Source: an uncultured Bacteroidia bacterium
GTDB taxonomy: Bacteria; Bacteroidota; Bacteroidia; Bacteroidales; UBA932
DNA length: 64,000 bases
Reading direction: 5' to 3'
Assembly (NCBI GenBank): GCA_902768985.1
Contig: CACXNA010000006.1
Coordinates: 1-64,000, forward strand
The notes beneath the pieces are model-generated. The model worked only from the letters and a program-made list of their open reading frames with translations, was not told the origin of the DNA and searched no databases. A program made the position numbers and the translations under genes. Below are positions 24,709 to 33,942 of the stretch, piece after piece; positions within the stretch are counted from its first letter, which is position 1; every line of letters begins with the position of its first letter.

Positions 24709-27700
24709 GGTTCTTGACGAACGCCGAAGGCGAAATGTTGAACTGCTTCTGGAAGCTGGTCGCGAAATACGACGGTGACGAGAAGCCGACCATGTAAGCC
24801 ACTTCGTTGACCCGGTATTTCTGGGAAGACAGCATCTCTGCCGCCTGCTTCAGGCGGCAGAGTCGTATATACTCGTTGATGTTGAGGCCGGTGTTGGCCT
24901 TCACCTTGCGGTACAGCGTACTCTTGCTCGTGCCGATCAGGGACGTGAGCGTCTCGATGCTGAGGTCCTGCTCCGCCATGTGCTTCATCACGATGCCGTG
25001 CAGCTTCTCCATGAACTCCTCGTCCATCTTGCTGGTATTCACGCTGTTGAAGTGCGTGAGCGGGGAGTCGGTGAACTGCTTGTAGGCGATGTCGCGGTTC
25101 TTGAACAGGCTGGCGATGTTGGCGCGCAGCAGCGCGATCGGGAACGGTTTCTCGATGTAGCCGTCGGCGCCCACCTCGAGGGTCTGCAGGCGCGTCTCCA
25201 TGCCCACGGCTGCGGTCAGCAGCAGCACGGGCAGGTGGCTGAACTCCATGTTGGTCTTGATGTAGTTGCAGAGCTGGCAGCCGTCCATCAGCGGCATCAT
25301 AATGTCGCTGACCACGAGGTCGATACGCTCCTCCTGGAGCTTCTCTACGGCATCCTGGCCGTTCGCGGCCGTGATGACGTTGTACTCGTCGGAGAGCTCG
25401 CCGGCCAGGTAGCCGCGCATCTCGGCGGAGTCCTCGACCACGAGGATGGTGTGGCGGCTGCTGTCGAAGTCGGCGTTGCGCGCGTCTTCATCTTCCGTCC
25501 GCTTGCGGTCCTCGATGCGGATCTGCTGTTGCTGCTCGACCGGCAGCTCGAGCACGAAGGAATTGCAATCGCGGGCGCCGGCGTCGAGATACAGCTTGCC
25601 GTTGTGCAGCGACGCGAGGGTGCGGGCAAAGGCCAGGCCGAGGCCCGTGCCCTGGCTCTTGCGCTCCTCGCCGACCTGGTAGAAGACTTCGAAGATCTTC
25701 TCGCTCTCGCGGGCGGGAATCTTCTCGCCGTTGCTGTTCACCCGCAGGATGGCGCTCTTGCCGTCGGCGGACGGCTTCAGGGACACTTCGATGCGGTCGC
25801 TCGTGTATTTGATGGCGTTGGAGAGCAGGTTGCTGACGATCTTCTCCACGGAGTCGCGGGCACACATGACCTCGAACGGCTGGTCCGGGATGTCCTCGCG
25901 GAGGGTAATCTTCTGCTCCTCAGCCATTTGCTCGAAGTAGCGGCAGGACTTGCGGACGATGGCGCCGAGGTCCTCCTTGAGGAAGACCGGCTTGATCTCG
26001 TTCTGCTCCATGCGGCGCAGGTCGAGCAGCTGGTTGGTCAGGCTGAGCAGGCGGTCGGTGTTGGCCTGGATGGTGAGCAGGTCCTTCTCCGACTCCGGCG
26101 TGTAGTTCTTCTCCTCGATCAGCTTGTCGAGCGGCATCTTGATGAGCGTTAGCGGAGTGCGGATCTCGTGGGTGATGTTGGTGAAGAAGTTGATCTTGGC
26201 GTCGTAAATCTCTTTCTGCTTCTGGTTCTCCATACGGGAGAGGTGGCGCGCACGGTCGCGGCGGCGCTTCATCTCCAGTTCGTAGAAGAAGAGGCCGATC
26301 AGGCCCAGCACGAGGAAGCCATAAATGATTTTGGCCGTCTTGCTCCACAGGGCCGGCGCCTCGATGTCGAATTCCAGGGTTTGCCGTGCGTCTTCGTTCT
26401 CCGAGCCGACGATGGCGACGTCAAAGACGTAGCGCCCCGGCCGCAGGCCGGTGAAATTGACCTGGTTCTCCGTCGTCGTGGGGGCGGAGAGGAGCACGCG
26501 GTTGTTGCGCTTGAGGCTCCAGGAGAAGGTGGTCTGGCGGATCACGGAGAAGTCCGGCGTGGCGAAGCTGATGGACAGCAGGGAAGCGTCGCGGGACTTG
26601 ACGCTGAGGCGCTTGGTGCGTATGGTGGAGCGGCCGTCCTCATGCAGGCGCAGGGTGCGCTCGGCGTTGGTCGCTTCGATGCTCGTGATGTAGAGGGCGT
26701 GGCCCATCGCGGCCTTCTTGATCTTGCTCGGCGAGAAGCCCGCCAGGCCCTGGGTGTTGCCCATGAAGATGTAGCCGCTGCGCGTCATCAGGGATGCGCC
26801 GTAGGAGAACTGGGCGCCCAGGATCTGCTGCCGGTCCTCGATATAGCCCTGGATGTTGAGCGCTTCCCCGTCGATGCGCACGATGCCGCGGGTGGTGGAC
26901 ACCCAGAGGACGCCGTCCTCGTCTTCCGCCACGGCGCAGGTCACGTTATTGTTGAAGGCCTCGGTGCGCGGGAAGGCATGCACCCGGAGGTTGGACAGGT
27001 TGGGGTTGGGGTCCGTATAGCAGAGGCCGCCGCCTTCGGTGGTGATCCAGACGCGGTGCCGGCTGTCTTCGAAGAAGGAAGTGATGCGGTCGGCTGTCAG
27101 GCCGCGGTCGGAATCCACCGTGAGGTGGGAGAGACCGTTGCCGCCGCTGTCGCGGCAGAGGAAGCCGTCGCCGTAGGTGCCGATCCAGAGGTTGCCGCGG
27201 CTATCCTCGAACAGGCAGTGGACGAATTCCTTGCAGGGGGGCTCGACCGGCACGAACTGGTCCTGCTCGGGATCCAGGACGTAGAGGTTGCGCTGTCCGC
27301 CCGTGAAGATGCGCCCGTCGGAGGTGCGCAGGCCGCAGCCGTTGGCACCGGACACGGTGTAATGCTTCTTCACGACATGGCGCTTGCGGTCGTAGCGGTA
27401 CACACCGCTGCCGAAGGTATGGATCCAGAGGTCGTCGCCGTCGGCCGTGATCTGCTGCATGTTCAGGGCCGGGGAGATCTCGTAACTTTCATTGGTGCCG
27501 CGGTCGGCGGAGATGGTGTTCAGGCCGCCGTCCTCGGTGCAGAACCAGATGTTGCCGTCGTCGTCCGTGACGATGGAACGGACGATGGAGCCGATCATCG
27601 AGCGGGGACTCGGGTTGGGGTAGAACAGCATGAAGGTGTCGGCCTTGTTCTCCCAGACGTTGATACCGTTGTAGTAGGTGCCGATCCAGACGTTGCCCAG

Positions 27701-28600
27701 ACGGTCCTTGCTCAGGCTCGTGGCCAGGTTGGCGGACAGGGAGTGCGGGTCGGCATCCTCGGGATGCAGCTCGACGAGCTCGCCCGTATTGAGGTTCTGG
27801 ATAAAGAGGCCGTGCGAAGAAGCGATCCAGTATTCGCCGGGCACGCGCTCGAGCATCTGGCGGACCTCCAGGCCCATTTTCCGCGTGGAGAAGACTTCCG
27901 TCGCGGTCAGGTTGAGGTTGGTCGTGCTGATGAGCAGGACCTGATCGATCGTGGAGGCCAGCAGGTTGCCGCCCTGGGCCGGCTCGATGTCGGTCAGGTG
28001 CATGGTCAGCGACGTTTCTTCAAACTGGTCGCTGCGCTTGTTGTAGTTGAACAGCTTGCCGCCGGCCGACAGGACCCACACGGCGTCGTTGCTGTCGACG
28101 ACGATCTTGCGGGGATAACTGGTGCCCGTGGTGTAAGCCTTGACGTCGCCCGTGGCCTTGCTGTAGCGGTAAAGCTTGTCGCCCGTGAGCCAGATGCCGC
28201 CCTTGCCGTCCGGCTGGAGGTCGAAGCTCGCGCCGGTGCCCAGCCGGCCGAGACGCTCCGTTTTCCCGGTGAAGGGATCGTAGTAGCCCACGCCCTCCGA
28301 CGTACTGAACCAGATCAGGCCGTCCTCGTCCTCGGCGATGTCCACCGTGGCCAGCGTCGTGATGTCCGTGCCTCCCAACGCCGGGTCCGGGCTGCGGAAG
28401 TCGTAGCCGTCGAAGCGGGTCAGGCCGTCACGCGTGCCGATCCAGACGAATCCGAACTGGTCCTGGTAGGTACAGTGGATGGTGTTGGAGGGGAGGCCTT
28501 CGTGGGTGGTGAAGTGGCCGAAGTAATAGTAAGGCGCAGCCGTGGCGGGCCTGGCGAGCAGGCCTGCGAGCAGCAGGAAGGGGAGTAGGGCGTGTCTCAT
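24698..28600 (-). CDS. Hybrid two-component system regulator (HTCS) of the PUL
   Basis: A 1300-residue single-chain sensor-regulator. Signal peptide, then a two-component propeller sensor (about 25-680, repeated GLPSNTI, DGLTRFDG, WIGT and LWIGTYG units), a Y_Y_Y domain, one membrane helix near 755-775, histidine kinase with H-box FTNITHEIRTPLT (His near 813), ATPase N/G boxes (NAIKYT; GTGLGLAFA), a receiver domain with Asp near 1098 in DLVVSDIMMP, and an AraC-type HTH at the end. It probably senses an oligosaccharide in the periplasm and activates the SusCD and hydrolase genes around it. The start is MRHALL; an ATG 9 nt upstream is possible. Confidence 0.93.
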   Translation of the reverse strand: MRHALLPFLLLAGLLARPATAAPYYYFGHFTTHEGLPSNTIHCTYQDQFGFVWIGTRDGLTRFDGYDFRSPDPALGGTDITTLATVDIAEDEDGLIWFSTSEGVGYYDPFTGKTERLGRLGTGASFDLQPDGKGGIWLTGDKLYRYSKATGDVKAYTTGTSYPRKIVVDSNDAVWVLSAGGKLFNYNKRSDQFEETSLTMHLTDIEPAQGGNLLASTIDQVLLISTTNLNLTATEVFSTRKMGLEVRQMLERVPGEYWIASSHGLFIQNLNTGELVELHPEDADPHSLSANLATSLSKDRLGNVWIGTYYNGINVWENKADTFMLFYPNPSPRSMIGSIVRSIVTDDDGNIWFCTEDGGLNTISADRGTNESYEISPALNMQQITADGDDLWIHTFGSGVYRYDRKRHVVKKHYTVSGANGCGLRTSDGRIFTGGQRNLYVLDPEQDQFVPVEPPCKEFVHCLFEDSRGNLWIGTYGDGFLCRDSGGNGLSHLTVDSDRGLTADRITSFFEDSRHRVWITTEGGGLCYTDPNPNLSNLRVHAFPRTEAFNNNVTCAVAEDEDGVLWVSTTRGIVRIDGEALNIQGYIEDRQQILGAQFSYGASLMTRSGYIFMGNTQGLAGFSPSKIKKAAMGHALYITSIEATNAERTLRLHEDGRSTIRTKRLSVKSRDASLLSISFATPDFSVIRQTTFSWSLKRNNRVLLSAPTTTENQVNFTGLRPGRYVFDVAIVGSENEDARQTLEFDIEAPALWSKTAKIIYGFLVLGLIGLFFYELEMKRRRDRARHLSRMENQKQKEIYDAKINFFTNITHEIRTPLTLIKMPLDKLIEEKNYTPESEKDLLTIQANTDRLLSLTNQLLDLRRMEQNEIKPVFLKEDLGAIVRKSCRYFEQMAEEQKITLREDIPDQPFEVMCARDSVEKIVSNLLSNAIKYTSDRIEVSLKPSADGKSAILRVNSNGEKIPARESEKIFEVFYQVGEERKSQGTGLGLAFARTLASLHNGKLYLDAGARDCNSFVLELPVEQQQQIRIEDRKRTEDEDARNADFDSSRHTILVVEDSAEMRGYLAGELSDEYNVITAANGQDAVEKLQEERIDLVVSDIMMPLMDGCQLCNYIKTNMEFSHLPVLLLTAAVGMETRLQTLEVGADGYIEKPFPIALLRANIASLFKNRDIAYKQFTDSPLTHFNSVNTSKMDEEFMEKLHGIVMKHMAEQDLSIETLTSLIGTSKSTLYRKVKANTGLNINEYIRLCRLKQAAEMLSSQKYRVNEVAYMVGFSSPSYFATSFQKQFNISPSAFVKNLKD

Positions 28601-28760
28601 CAGGACCATTAATATAATACGGCTGCAAGTTAGCCATTATTCCTTTAAATATGGGTTCAATCGTTTTAAATATGGATTCTATATCGAAATCTTTTCAGGG
28701 AAAACGCGCGCTTTCTTAAAATAACTGCATCTTTATTGAGCAAATGTGCAAAGAAAATTG

Positions 28761-28768
28761 TATATTTG
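28761..28768 (+). promoter_or_regulatory. -7 box of susC1
   Basis: TATATTTG, 66 nt before the susC1 start. The segment from here to the ATG resembles the one before susC2. Confidence 0.65.
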
Positions 28769-28833
28769 TTTTGATTTAACCAAGACACTAAACTGGGTTT
28801 GCAACCCTATTATAACCAAATATTATTAATTCT

Positions 28834-31800
28834 ATGACCAAACAACTGTTTGCGAAAGCGGCAACGATCGTCATGATTTTTGCTGCGAGTCTCTTGGGGA
28901 TGAGCTCAGCTCTTGCCCAGAATGCTCCCATTCGCGGTACCGTCGTTGACTCCGGCAACCAGCCGGTCATCGGCGCGGCTGTGATGGTTCCCGGCACCAC
29001 CACCGGTGCCACGACCAACATCGACGGCGCGTTTGAACTGCGCGTCGCCCCCGGCACCACGCTGGAGGTTTCCTGCATCGGCTACACCACCCGGCGCGTG
29101 ACTGCCGCCAACGGCATGACCGTCGTCCTCGAGGATGACACCGAAATGCTCGAGGAAACCGTGGTGATCGGTTACGGTGTCCAGAAGAAGAGCGACCTCA
29201 CCGGTTCCGTTGCGTCCGTGCGCACCGCCGAACTGTCCGACCGTTCGACTTCCGACGCCGCCGCCGCCCTCCAGGGTAAGGCTGCCGGTGTGCAGATCTT
29301 CAACGCCTCCGGTGCTCCGGGTTCCGGCTCTGAGATCCGCGTCCGCGGTCTGTCCTCCAACGGCTCCGCCGGCCTCGGCCCGCTCCTCATCGTGGACGGC
29401 CTGAAGGTGGACAACATCCAGTATCTGGATCCTGCCATGATCGAGTCCATCGAGGTCCTGAAGGATGCCGCCTCCGCCGCCATCTACGGCGCCCAGGCTG
29501 GTAACGGTGTCGTGCTCATCACCACGAAGAGCGGCGCCAACGCCAAGGGCCGTGACGGCAACATCTTCTACAACTACAAACTGACCCTCAACACCGTCGG
29601 CAAGAAGGCCGAGGTCATGAACGCCCAGCAGTACATCGACTGGAACGAGCGTGCCGGCCACTGGACCCGCGAAGAGATCATCGCTGACGGCAAGTGGGAT
29701 GGCAAGACCGAGACCGACTGGGCTTCCGTCGTCTTCGGTACCGGTATTTCCCACAACCACACCTTCGGTGCCCAGGGCAGCAACGACCGTGGTAAATACT
29801 ACATCTCCCTGAACTACACCGACCAGGATGGTATGGTCGTGGGCAACAAGGACTTCTACAAGCGCCTCACCGCCCAGGTCAACGCCGACTACAAGATCAA
29901 GTCCTGGTTCCAGGTCGGTACCAACACCTCCATCGAGCGCTATCGCAGCCAGTCCCTGAGCGAGCGTTCCGAGTACTCCAACGGTGAGAATGGTACGTCC
30001 CTGCTGGGCGCCCTCGTCATCGACCCGCTGACCCCGGTGTACTACACCTCCTACGATCAGCTGCCCATCGGTATGAAGGACGCCATCGCCGCCGGTATCA
30101 CCGTGTACCGCCCGGCCGACCATCCGGATTGGTACTACGCTACCTCCAAGTTGCAGGAAGGTGACGGCGGTAACCCGCTCGTCTTCCGCGACCGTAACCA
30201 GAGCAAGAACGAAGGTTGGAACATCCGCGGTACCGTCTTTGCGAACTTCACCCCGATCAAGGAGCTGGTCATCACCTCCCGCCTCGGTTATCGCATCGCG
30301 CAGAGCTACTCCTCCAACTACCTGGAGCCGTACTACCTGAACTTCAAGCTCAACTACAGCAACTACGCGATCACGGCTACCTCCTCCCAGAACTACTACT
30401 ATCAGTGGGAGAACTTCGCCAACTATAATAAGGTGTTCGCCGGCAAGCACGCCCTCGGCGTTATGGCCGGTATGTCCTACACCTTCTCCGACCGCCGCGC
30501 CGTCGGCGCCCGCCTCGAAGGTACGGATCCTCTGAAGGGTTATGCCGAGAACTTCCGCTACATCAGCCAGGACAACGGTTCCGGTACGAAGACCTTCAAC
30601 GGCACTTCCGACCCGACCCAGAGCACGCAGATCTCCTATTTCGGCCGTCTGACCTATAGCTTTGACAACCGTTACAGCCTGCAGGCCAACTTCCGTGCGG
30701 ATGCGTTCGACTCTTCCAAGCTTTCCACCAAGAACCGCTGGGGCTACTTCCCCTCCGTGTCCGTGGGTTGGACCATCAGCAACGAGCGCTTCATCAAGGA
30801 CAACGTCAGCCGTGACGTTCTCAACCTCCTCAAGATCCGCGCATCCTGGGGTATCAACGGTAATATCGCCGTGCTGAGCAACTACGCTTACTCCTCCGAT
30901 ATCAGCTACAACTCCGCCCAGTATCAGTGGGATGTGGTGGACAACACCATCTACAACGGTTCCAGGCCGGACCGCCTGGCCAACCCTGACCTGACCTGGG
31001 AGACCTCCAAACAGACCGATATCGGTCTCGACGCCCGCTTCCTGAACAACCGTCTCTCCTTCGGTTTCGACTGGTACAACAAGATCACCGACGGCCTCCT
31101 CATGACCGTGAACCCGGTGTTCGAAGTCGGTGCCGGTTCCACCCAGCGCAACGCCGGTGCCATCATGAACCGCGGTGTTGAGATTGAAGCCGGCTGGCAG
31201 GATACTGTCGGCGACTTCCACTACAGCATCAACGCCAACTTCTCCACGAACAAGAACCTCGTGACCTACATGAACAAGTCCAACGGCGACCGTGTCCCCG
31301 GTTCCAGCTTCTCGAACTTCAAGATGACGACCGTCTTCGAGGAGGGCTACCCGGTGTGGTATCTCCGTGGCTTCCAGTATGCTGGTCCCACTTCCGAAGG
31401 CAAGGCTCAGTTCTACGCAGCTGACGGTACCCTCACCACGGCTCCGACCGACAGTGATATGACGTACCTGGGCAGCGGTCTGCCGACCTACAACTACGGT
31501 ATCACCTTCCGCGCTGACTGGAAGGGCCTCGACTTCGTCCTCTTCGGCACCGGCGCCGGCGGCAACATGATCATGCCGTGCGTGTTCCGTACCGAGCACC
31601 CGCAGATCAACTCCCTGAAGTACTTCTACGAGAACGCCGACAAGACCCTCCCGTCCATCAAGGAAATGAGCAACAACGCCGACTTCTGGAGCTCCGACGC
31701 CAACCTCTTCAAGGGTGACTACTTCAAGATCAAGCAGATTCAGCTGGGTTACACCCTGCCGAAGAGCTGGATGCAGAAGATCTTCCTGAGCAGCCTGCGC

Positions 31801-31956
31801 ATCTATGTTTCCATGGATGACTGGTTCACCTTCACCAAGTACCCTGGCTTCGACCCCGAGACGGTCTCCACCGGTTCCAACAGCGGTATGGGTCTGGATA
31901 AGGGTTCCTACCCGAACTCCAAGAAGCTCCTCTTCGGTGTCAACATTATGTTCTAA
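28834..31956 (+). CDS. SusC/RagA-family TonB-linked outer-membrane transporter (pair 1)
   Basis: A 1040-residue receptor: signal peptide ending ALAQ, a carboxypeptidase-D-like domain (IRGTVVDSGNQPVIGAA), the TonB-box-like ETVVIGYGVQKKSDLTGSV, a plug domain (LLIVDGLKV, VLKDAASAAIYGAQAGNGV) and a large barrel ending in FGVNIMF. It imports glycans with the SusD lipoprotein coded 17 nt downstream. The first ~230 residues are close to those of susC2, but the barrels differ, so the two pairs may import different oligosaccharides. Induction by the adjacent HTCS is likely. Confidence 0.95.
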   Translation: MTKQLFAKAATIVMIFAASLLGMSSALAQNAPIRGTVVDSGNQPVIGAAVMVPGTTTGATTNIDGAFELRVAPGTTLEVSCIGYTTRRVTAANGMTVVLEDDTEMLEETVVIGYGVQKKSDLTGSVASVRTAELSDRSTSDAAAALQGKAAGVQIFNASGAPGSGSEIRVRGLSSNGSAGLGPLLIVDGLKVDNIQYLDPAMIESIEVLKDAASAAIYGAQAGNGVVLITTKSGANAKGRDGNIFYNYKLTLNTVGKKAEVMNAQQYIDWNERAGHWTREEIIADGKWDGKTETDWASVVFGTGISHNHTFGAQGSNDRGKYYISLNYTDQDGMVVGNKDFYKRLTAQVNADYKIKSWFQVGTNTSIERYRSQSLSERSEYSNGENGTSLLGALVIDPLTPVYYTSYDQLPIGMKDAIAAGITVYRPADHPDWYYATSKLQEGDGGNPLVFRDRNQSKNEGWNIRGTVFANFTPIKELVITSRLGYRIAQSYSSNYLEPYYLNFKLNYSNYAITATSSQNYYYQWENFANYNKVFAGKHALGVMAGMSYTFSDRRAVGARLEGTDPLKGYAENFRYISQDNGSGTKTFNGTSDPTQSTQISYFGRLTYSFDNRYSLQANFRADAFDSSKLSTKNRWGYFPSVSVGWTISNERFIKDNVSRDVLNLLKIRASWGINGNIAVLSNYAYSSDISYNSAQYQWDVVDNTIYNGSRPDRLANPDLTWETSKQTDIGLDARFLNNRLSFGFDWYNKITDGLLMTVNPVFEVGAGSTQRNAGAIMNRGVEIEAGWQDTVGDFHYSINANFSTNKNLVTYMNKSNGDRVPGSSFSNFKMTTVFEEGYPVWYLRGFQYAGPTSEGKAQFYAADGTLTTAPTDSDMTYLGSGLPTYNYGITFRADWKGLDFVLFGTGAGGNMIMPCVFRTEHPQINSLKYFYENADKTLPSIKEMSNNADFWSSDANLFKGDYFKIKQIQLGYTLPKSWMQKIFLSSLRIYVSMDDWFTFTKYPGFDPETVSTGSNSGMGLDKGSYPNSKKLLFGVNIMF

Positions 31957-31973
31957 TCTAACATAGCGTTATC

Positions 31974-33704
31974 ATGAAAAAATATATCATTATAGGTATT
32001 TCTCTTGCGACGGCGCTGTTTACGCTCGCGTCCTGCAACCAGAGCCTGCTCGACATCCCGAAGAAGGGTGTTATTGCCTACGAGTCGTTCTATGACGGCT
32101 CCGAGGAGAGTGCGGAATCCGCAGCGCTCAACGCTTATGCTGCGGGTATCAAGGCCATCAATGTTTCAGATTTGGACTTCGGTCACTGGAATATCGCTCC
32201 GGCCCACTTTGTTCTTATGAATGCTCCCTCCGACGACAGCTATTACGGTTCCGGTAGCGAGAGCGACCATATCTTTGGTCTGGAAATCAATGAATTCCGC
32301 AAGTCCTTCGGTAGCAACAGCAATGTTGTCGTTGCCGACTACAAGGCTTTCTACCAGTTCATCTACGCCTGTAACCTGGTGATCGACAACTTCGATCCGG
32401 CTACCAGCGCCAAGGTGGCCCGCAACGTGGCCGAGGCCCGCGTGCTCCGTGCTTTCGCACACCTGCACCTCGCCACCTTCTGGGGCAACCCGCCGAAGAT
32501 GGACCACATCATCGAGGCTGACGCCCATCCGTCCAACTGCGACCATGCCGAACTGCTGGCCTGGATCATCAAGGAATGTGAAGAGGCTTCCGCCGCCCTG
32601 CCTTCCCGCAATGGCAAGAACGACAAGAACGGTGCTGTCCGCCTGACCAAGGAGGCCGCCCTGGCCATCGAGGGTAAGGCTCAGGTCTTCGCCGGCGACT
32701 ACAGCGGCGCCAAGACCACCCTCAAGAAGGTCATTGATTCCAACAACTACGACCTGGTCCCCGGCGAGGATATGTGGAACATGTTCCACCGCGCCGGCGA
32801 CGGCAGCCCGGAGAAGGTGTTCGAGTTCAACTATGTCGACAATACCAACCTGAACAACTTCGGAGGCTTCCGTCACTTCCAGCGCAGCCAGTCCTGCTTC
32901 TGGCGTGACCTCCGCAAGCTCCCTATGCCGTTCTTCCAGATTAACAACGCATGGGGTGGCGGCGGCAACCCGTCCGAGTCCTTCGTCAATGCCATTATGC
33001 AGAATGAGCCCAACTCCTACCGCCGTAAGGCCTGGCTCATCTCCTACGAGGAGCTCCTGACCGACTACTCTTATCCTTCCATTCCGGGTGATGATACGAT
33101 GACCAAGGCGCAGAAGCTTTTGGATCCGAACCGTGGTATCACTTCTTCCGCCTACTTCGGCAATGTCGGCTGGTTCCTGACCAAGTACGCTCCGCTCGAG
33201 ACCGAACTGAACCAGAACAGCAAGGATGGCAACGACAACAACACGCCCGTCATGCGTTACGCCGAGGTGCTGCTCCTCTATGCTGAGGCCTGCGCAATGA
33301 GCAACGATTCCGACGGCAGCGGCCTTGCCGCCCTCAACAAGGTGGCTTCCCGCGCCGGCGCTCCGACCTACGCGACCCTGACCCTCGACAACGTCAAGAA
33401 GGAGAAACGCTTCGAGATGTTCATGGAGGGTGTCCGTTTTGCCGACCTTGTCCGCTGGGGCGACGCCGCTACGGTGCTCAAGGACCAGTACAAGGAGATC
33501 CCTTCCTTCAAGGATCCGTTCGATGCCGCTAAGGGCACCCCGCATAGCGCTGTGGTGTTCATCTCCGATACGCGTGAAGCTGGCGACTACGGCTTCGTGA
33601 AGGGCAAGAACGAGCTGATGCCGTACCCGCTCGGCGAACTGCAGCTCAATGCCTACAACGAGGAAACCGGCGAAGGCATCCAGCAGAATCCGGGTTGGAA
33701 TTAA
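31974..33704 (+). CDS. SusD/RagB-family glycan-binding lipoprotein (pair 1)
   Basis: A 576-residue lipoprotein: signal peptide with lipobox LASC, N-terminal TPR helices (about 80-260), and the family features ARVLRAFAHLHLATFWG, MRYAEVLLLYAEACA and the end QQNPGWN. It binds glycan at the cell surface and caps SusC1. It is followed by a terminator, so pair 1 is its own transcription unit. Confidence 0.95.
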   Translation: MKKYIIIGISLATALFTLASCNQSLLDIPKKGVIAYESFYDGSEESAESAALNAYAAGIKAINVSDLDFGHWNIAPAHFVLMNAPSDDSYYGSGSESDHIFGLEINEFRKSFGSNSNVVVADYKAFYQFIYACNLVIDNFDPATSAKVARNVAEARVLRAFAHLHLATFWGNPPKMDHIIEADAHPSNCDHAELLAWIIKECEEASAALPSRNGKNDKNGAVRLTKEAALAIEGKAQVFAGDYSGAKTTLKKVIDSNNYDLVPGEDMWNMFHRAGDGSPEKVFEFNYVDNTNLNNFGGFRHFQRSQSCFWRDLRKLPMPFFQINNAWGGGGNPSESFVNAIMQNEPNSYRRKAWLISYEELLTDYSYPSIPGDDTMTKAQKLLDPNRGITSSAYFGNVGWFLTKYAPLETELNQNSKDGNDNNTPVMRYAEVLLLYAEACAMSNDSDGSGLAALNKVASRAGAPTYATLTLDNVKKEKRFEMFMEGVRFADLVRWGDAATVLKDQYKEIPSFKDPFDAAKGTPHSAVVFISDTREAGDYGFVKGKNELMPYPLGELQLNAYNEETGEGIQQNPGWN

Positions 33705-33756
33705 TCGCAAATTCCTGAAATCTATTCGTTCTACATACGAATAATTTGTTAGTGGT

Positions 33757-33791
33757 TGGGAGGCACCCTGTGAAGGCTGCCTCCCATTTTT
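33757..33791 (+). terminator. Terminator after SusCD pair 1
   Basis: TGGGAGGCA (33757-33765) pairs with TGCCTCCCA (33778-33786); a T-run follows. Confidence 0.85.
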
Positions 33792-33869
33792 ATTAAAATT
33801 CTAGACCATACACGTGAACTATTTTTAAAAATAACTGCGAAATTTTTGAACAAATCTGCAAACTTTTGT

Positions 33870-33877
33870 TATATTTG
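33870..33877 (+). promoter_or_regulatory. -7 box of susC2
   Basis: TATATTTG, 65 nt before the susC2 start. The leader contains TTAACCAAAAT (33920-33930), which is complementary to the candidate small RNA at 38851-38944. Confidence 0.65.
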
Positions 33878-33942
33878 CGTGTTCAACCATAGTTGGACAC
33901 ATGGGACCCGCAACCCTTTTTAACCAAAATATTATTAATTCT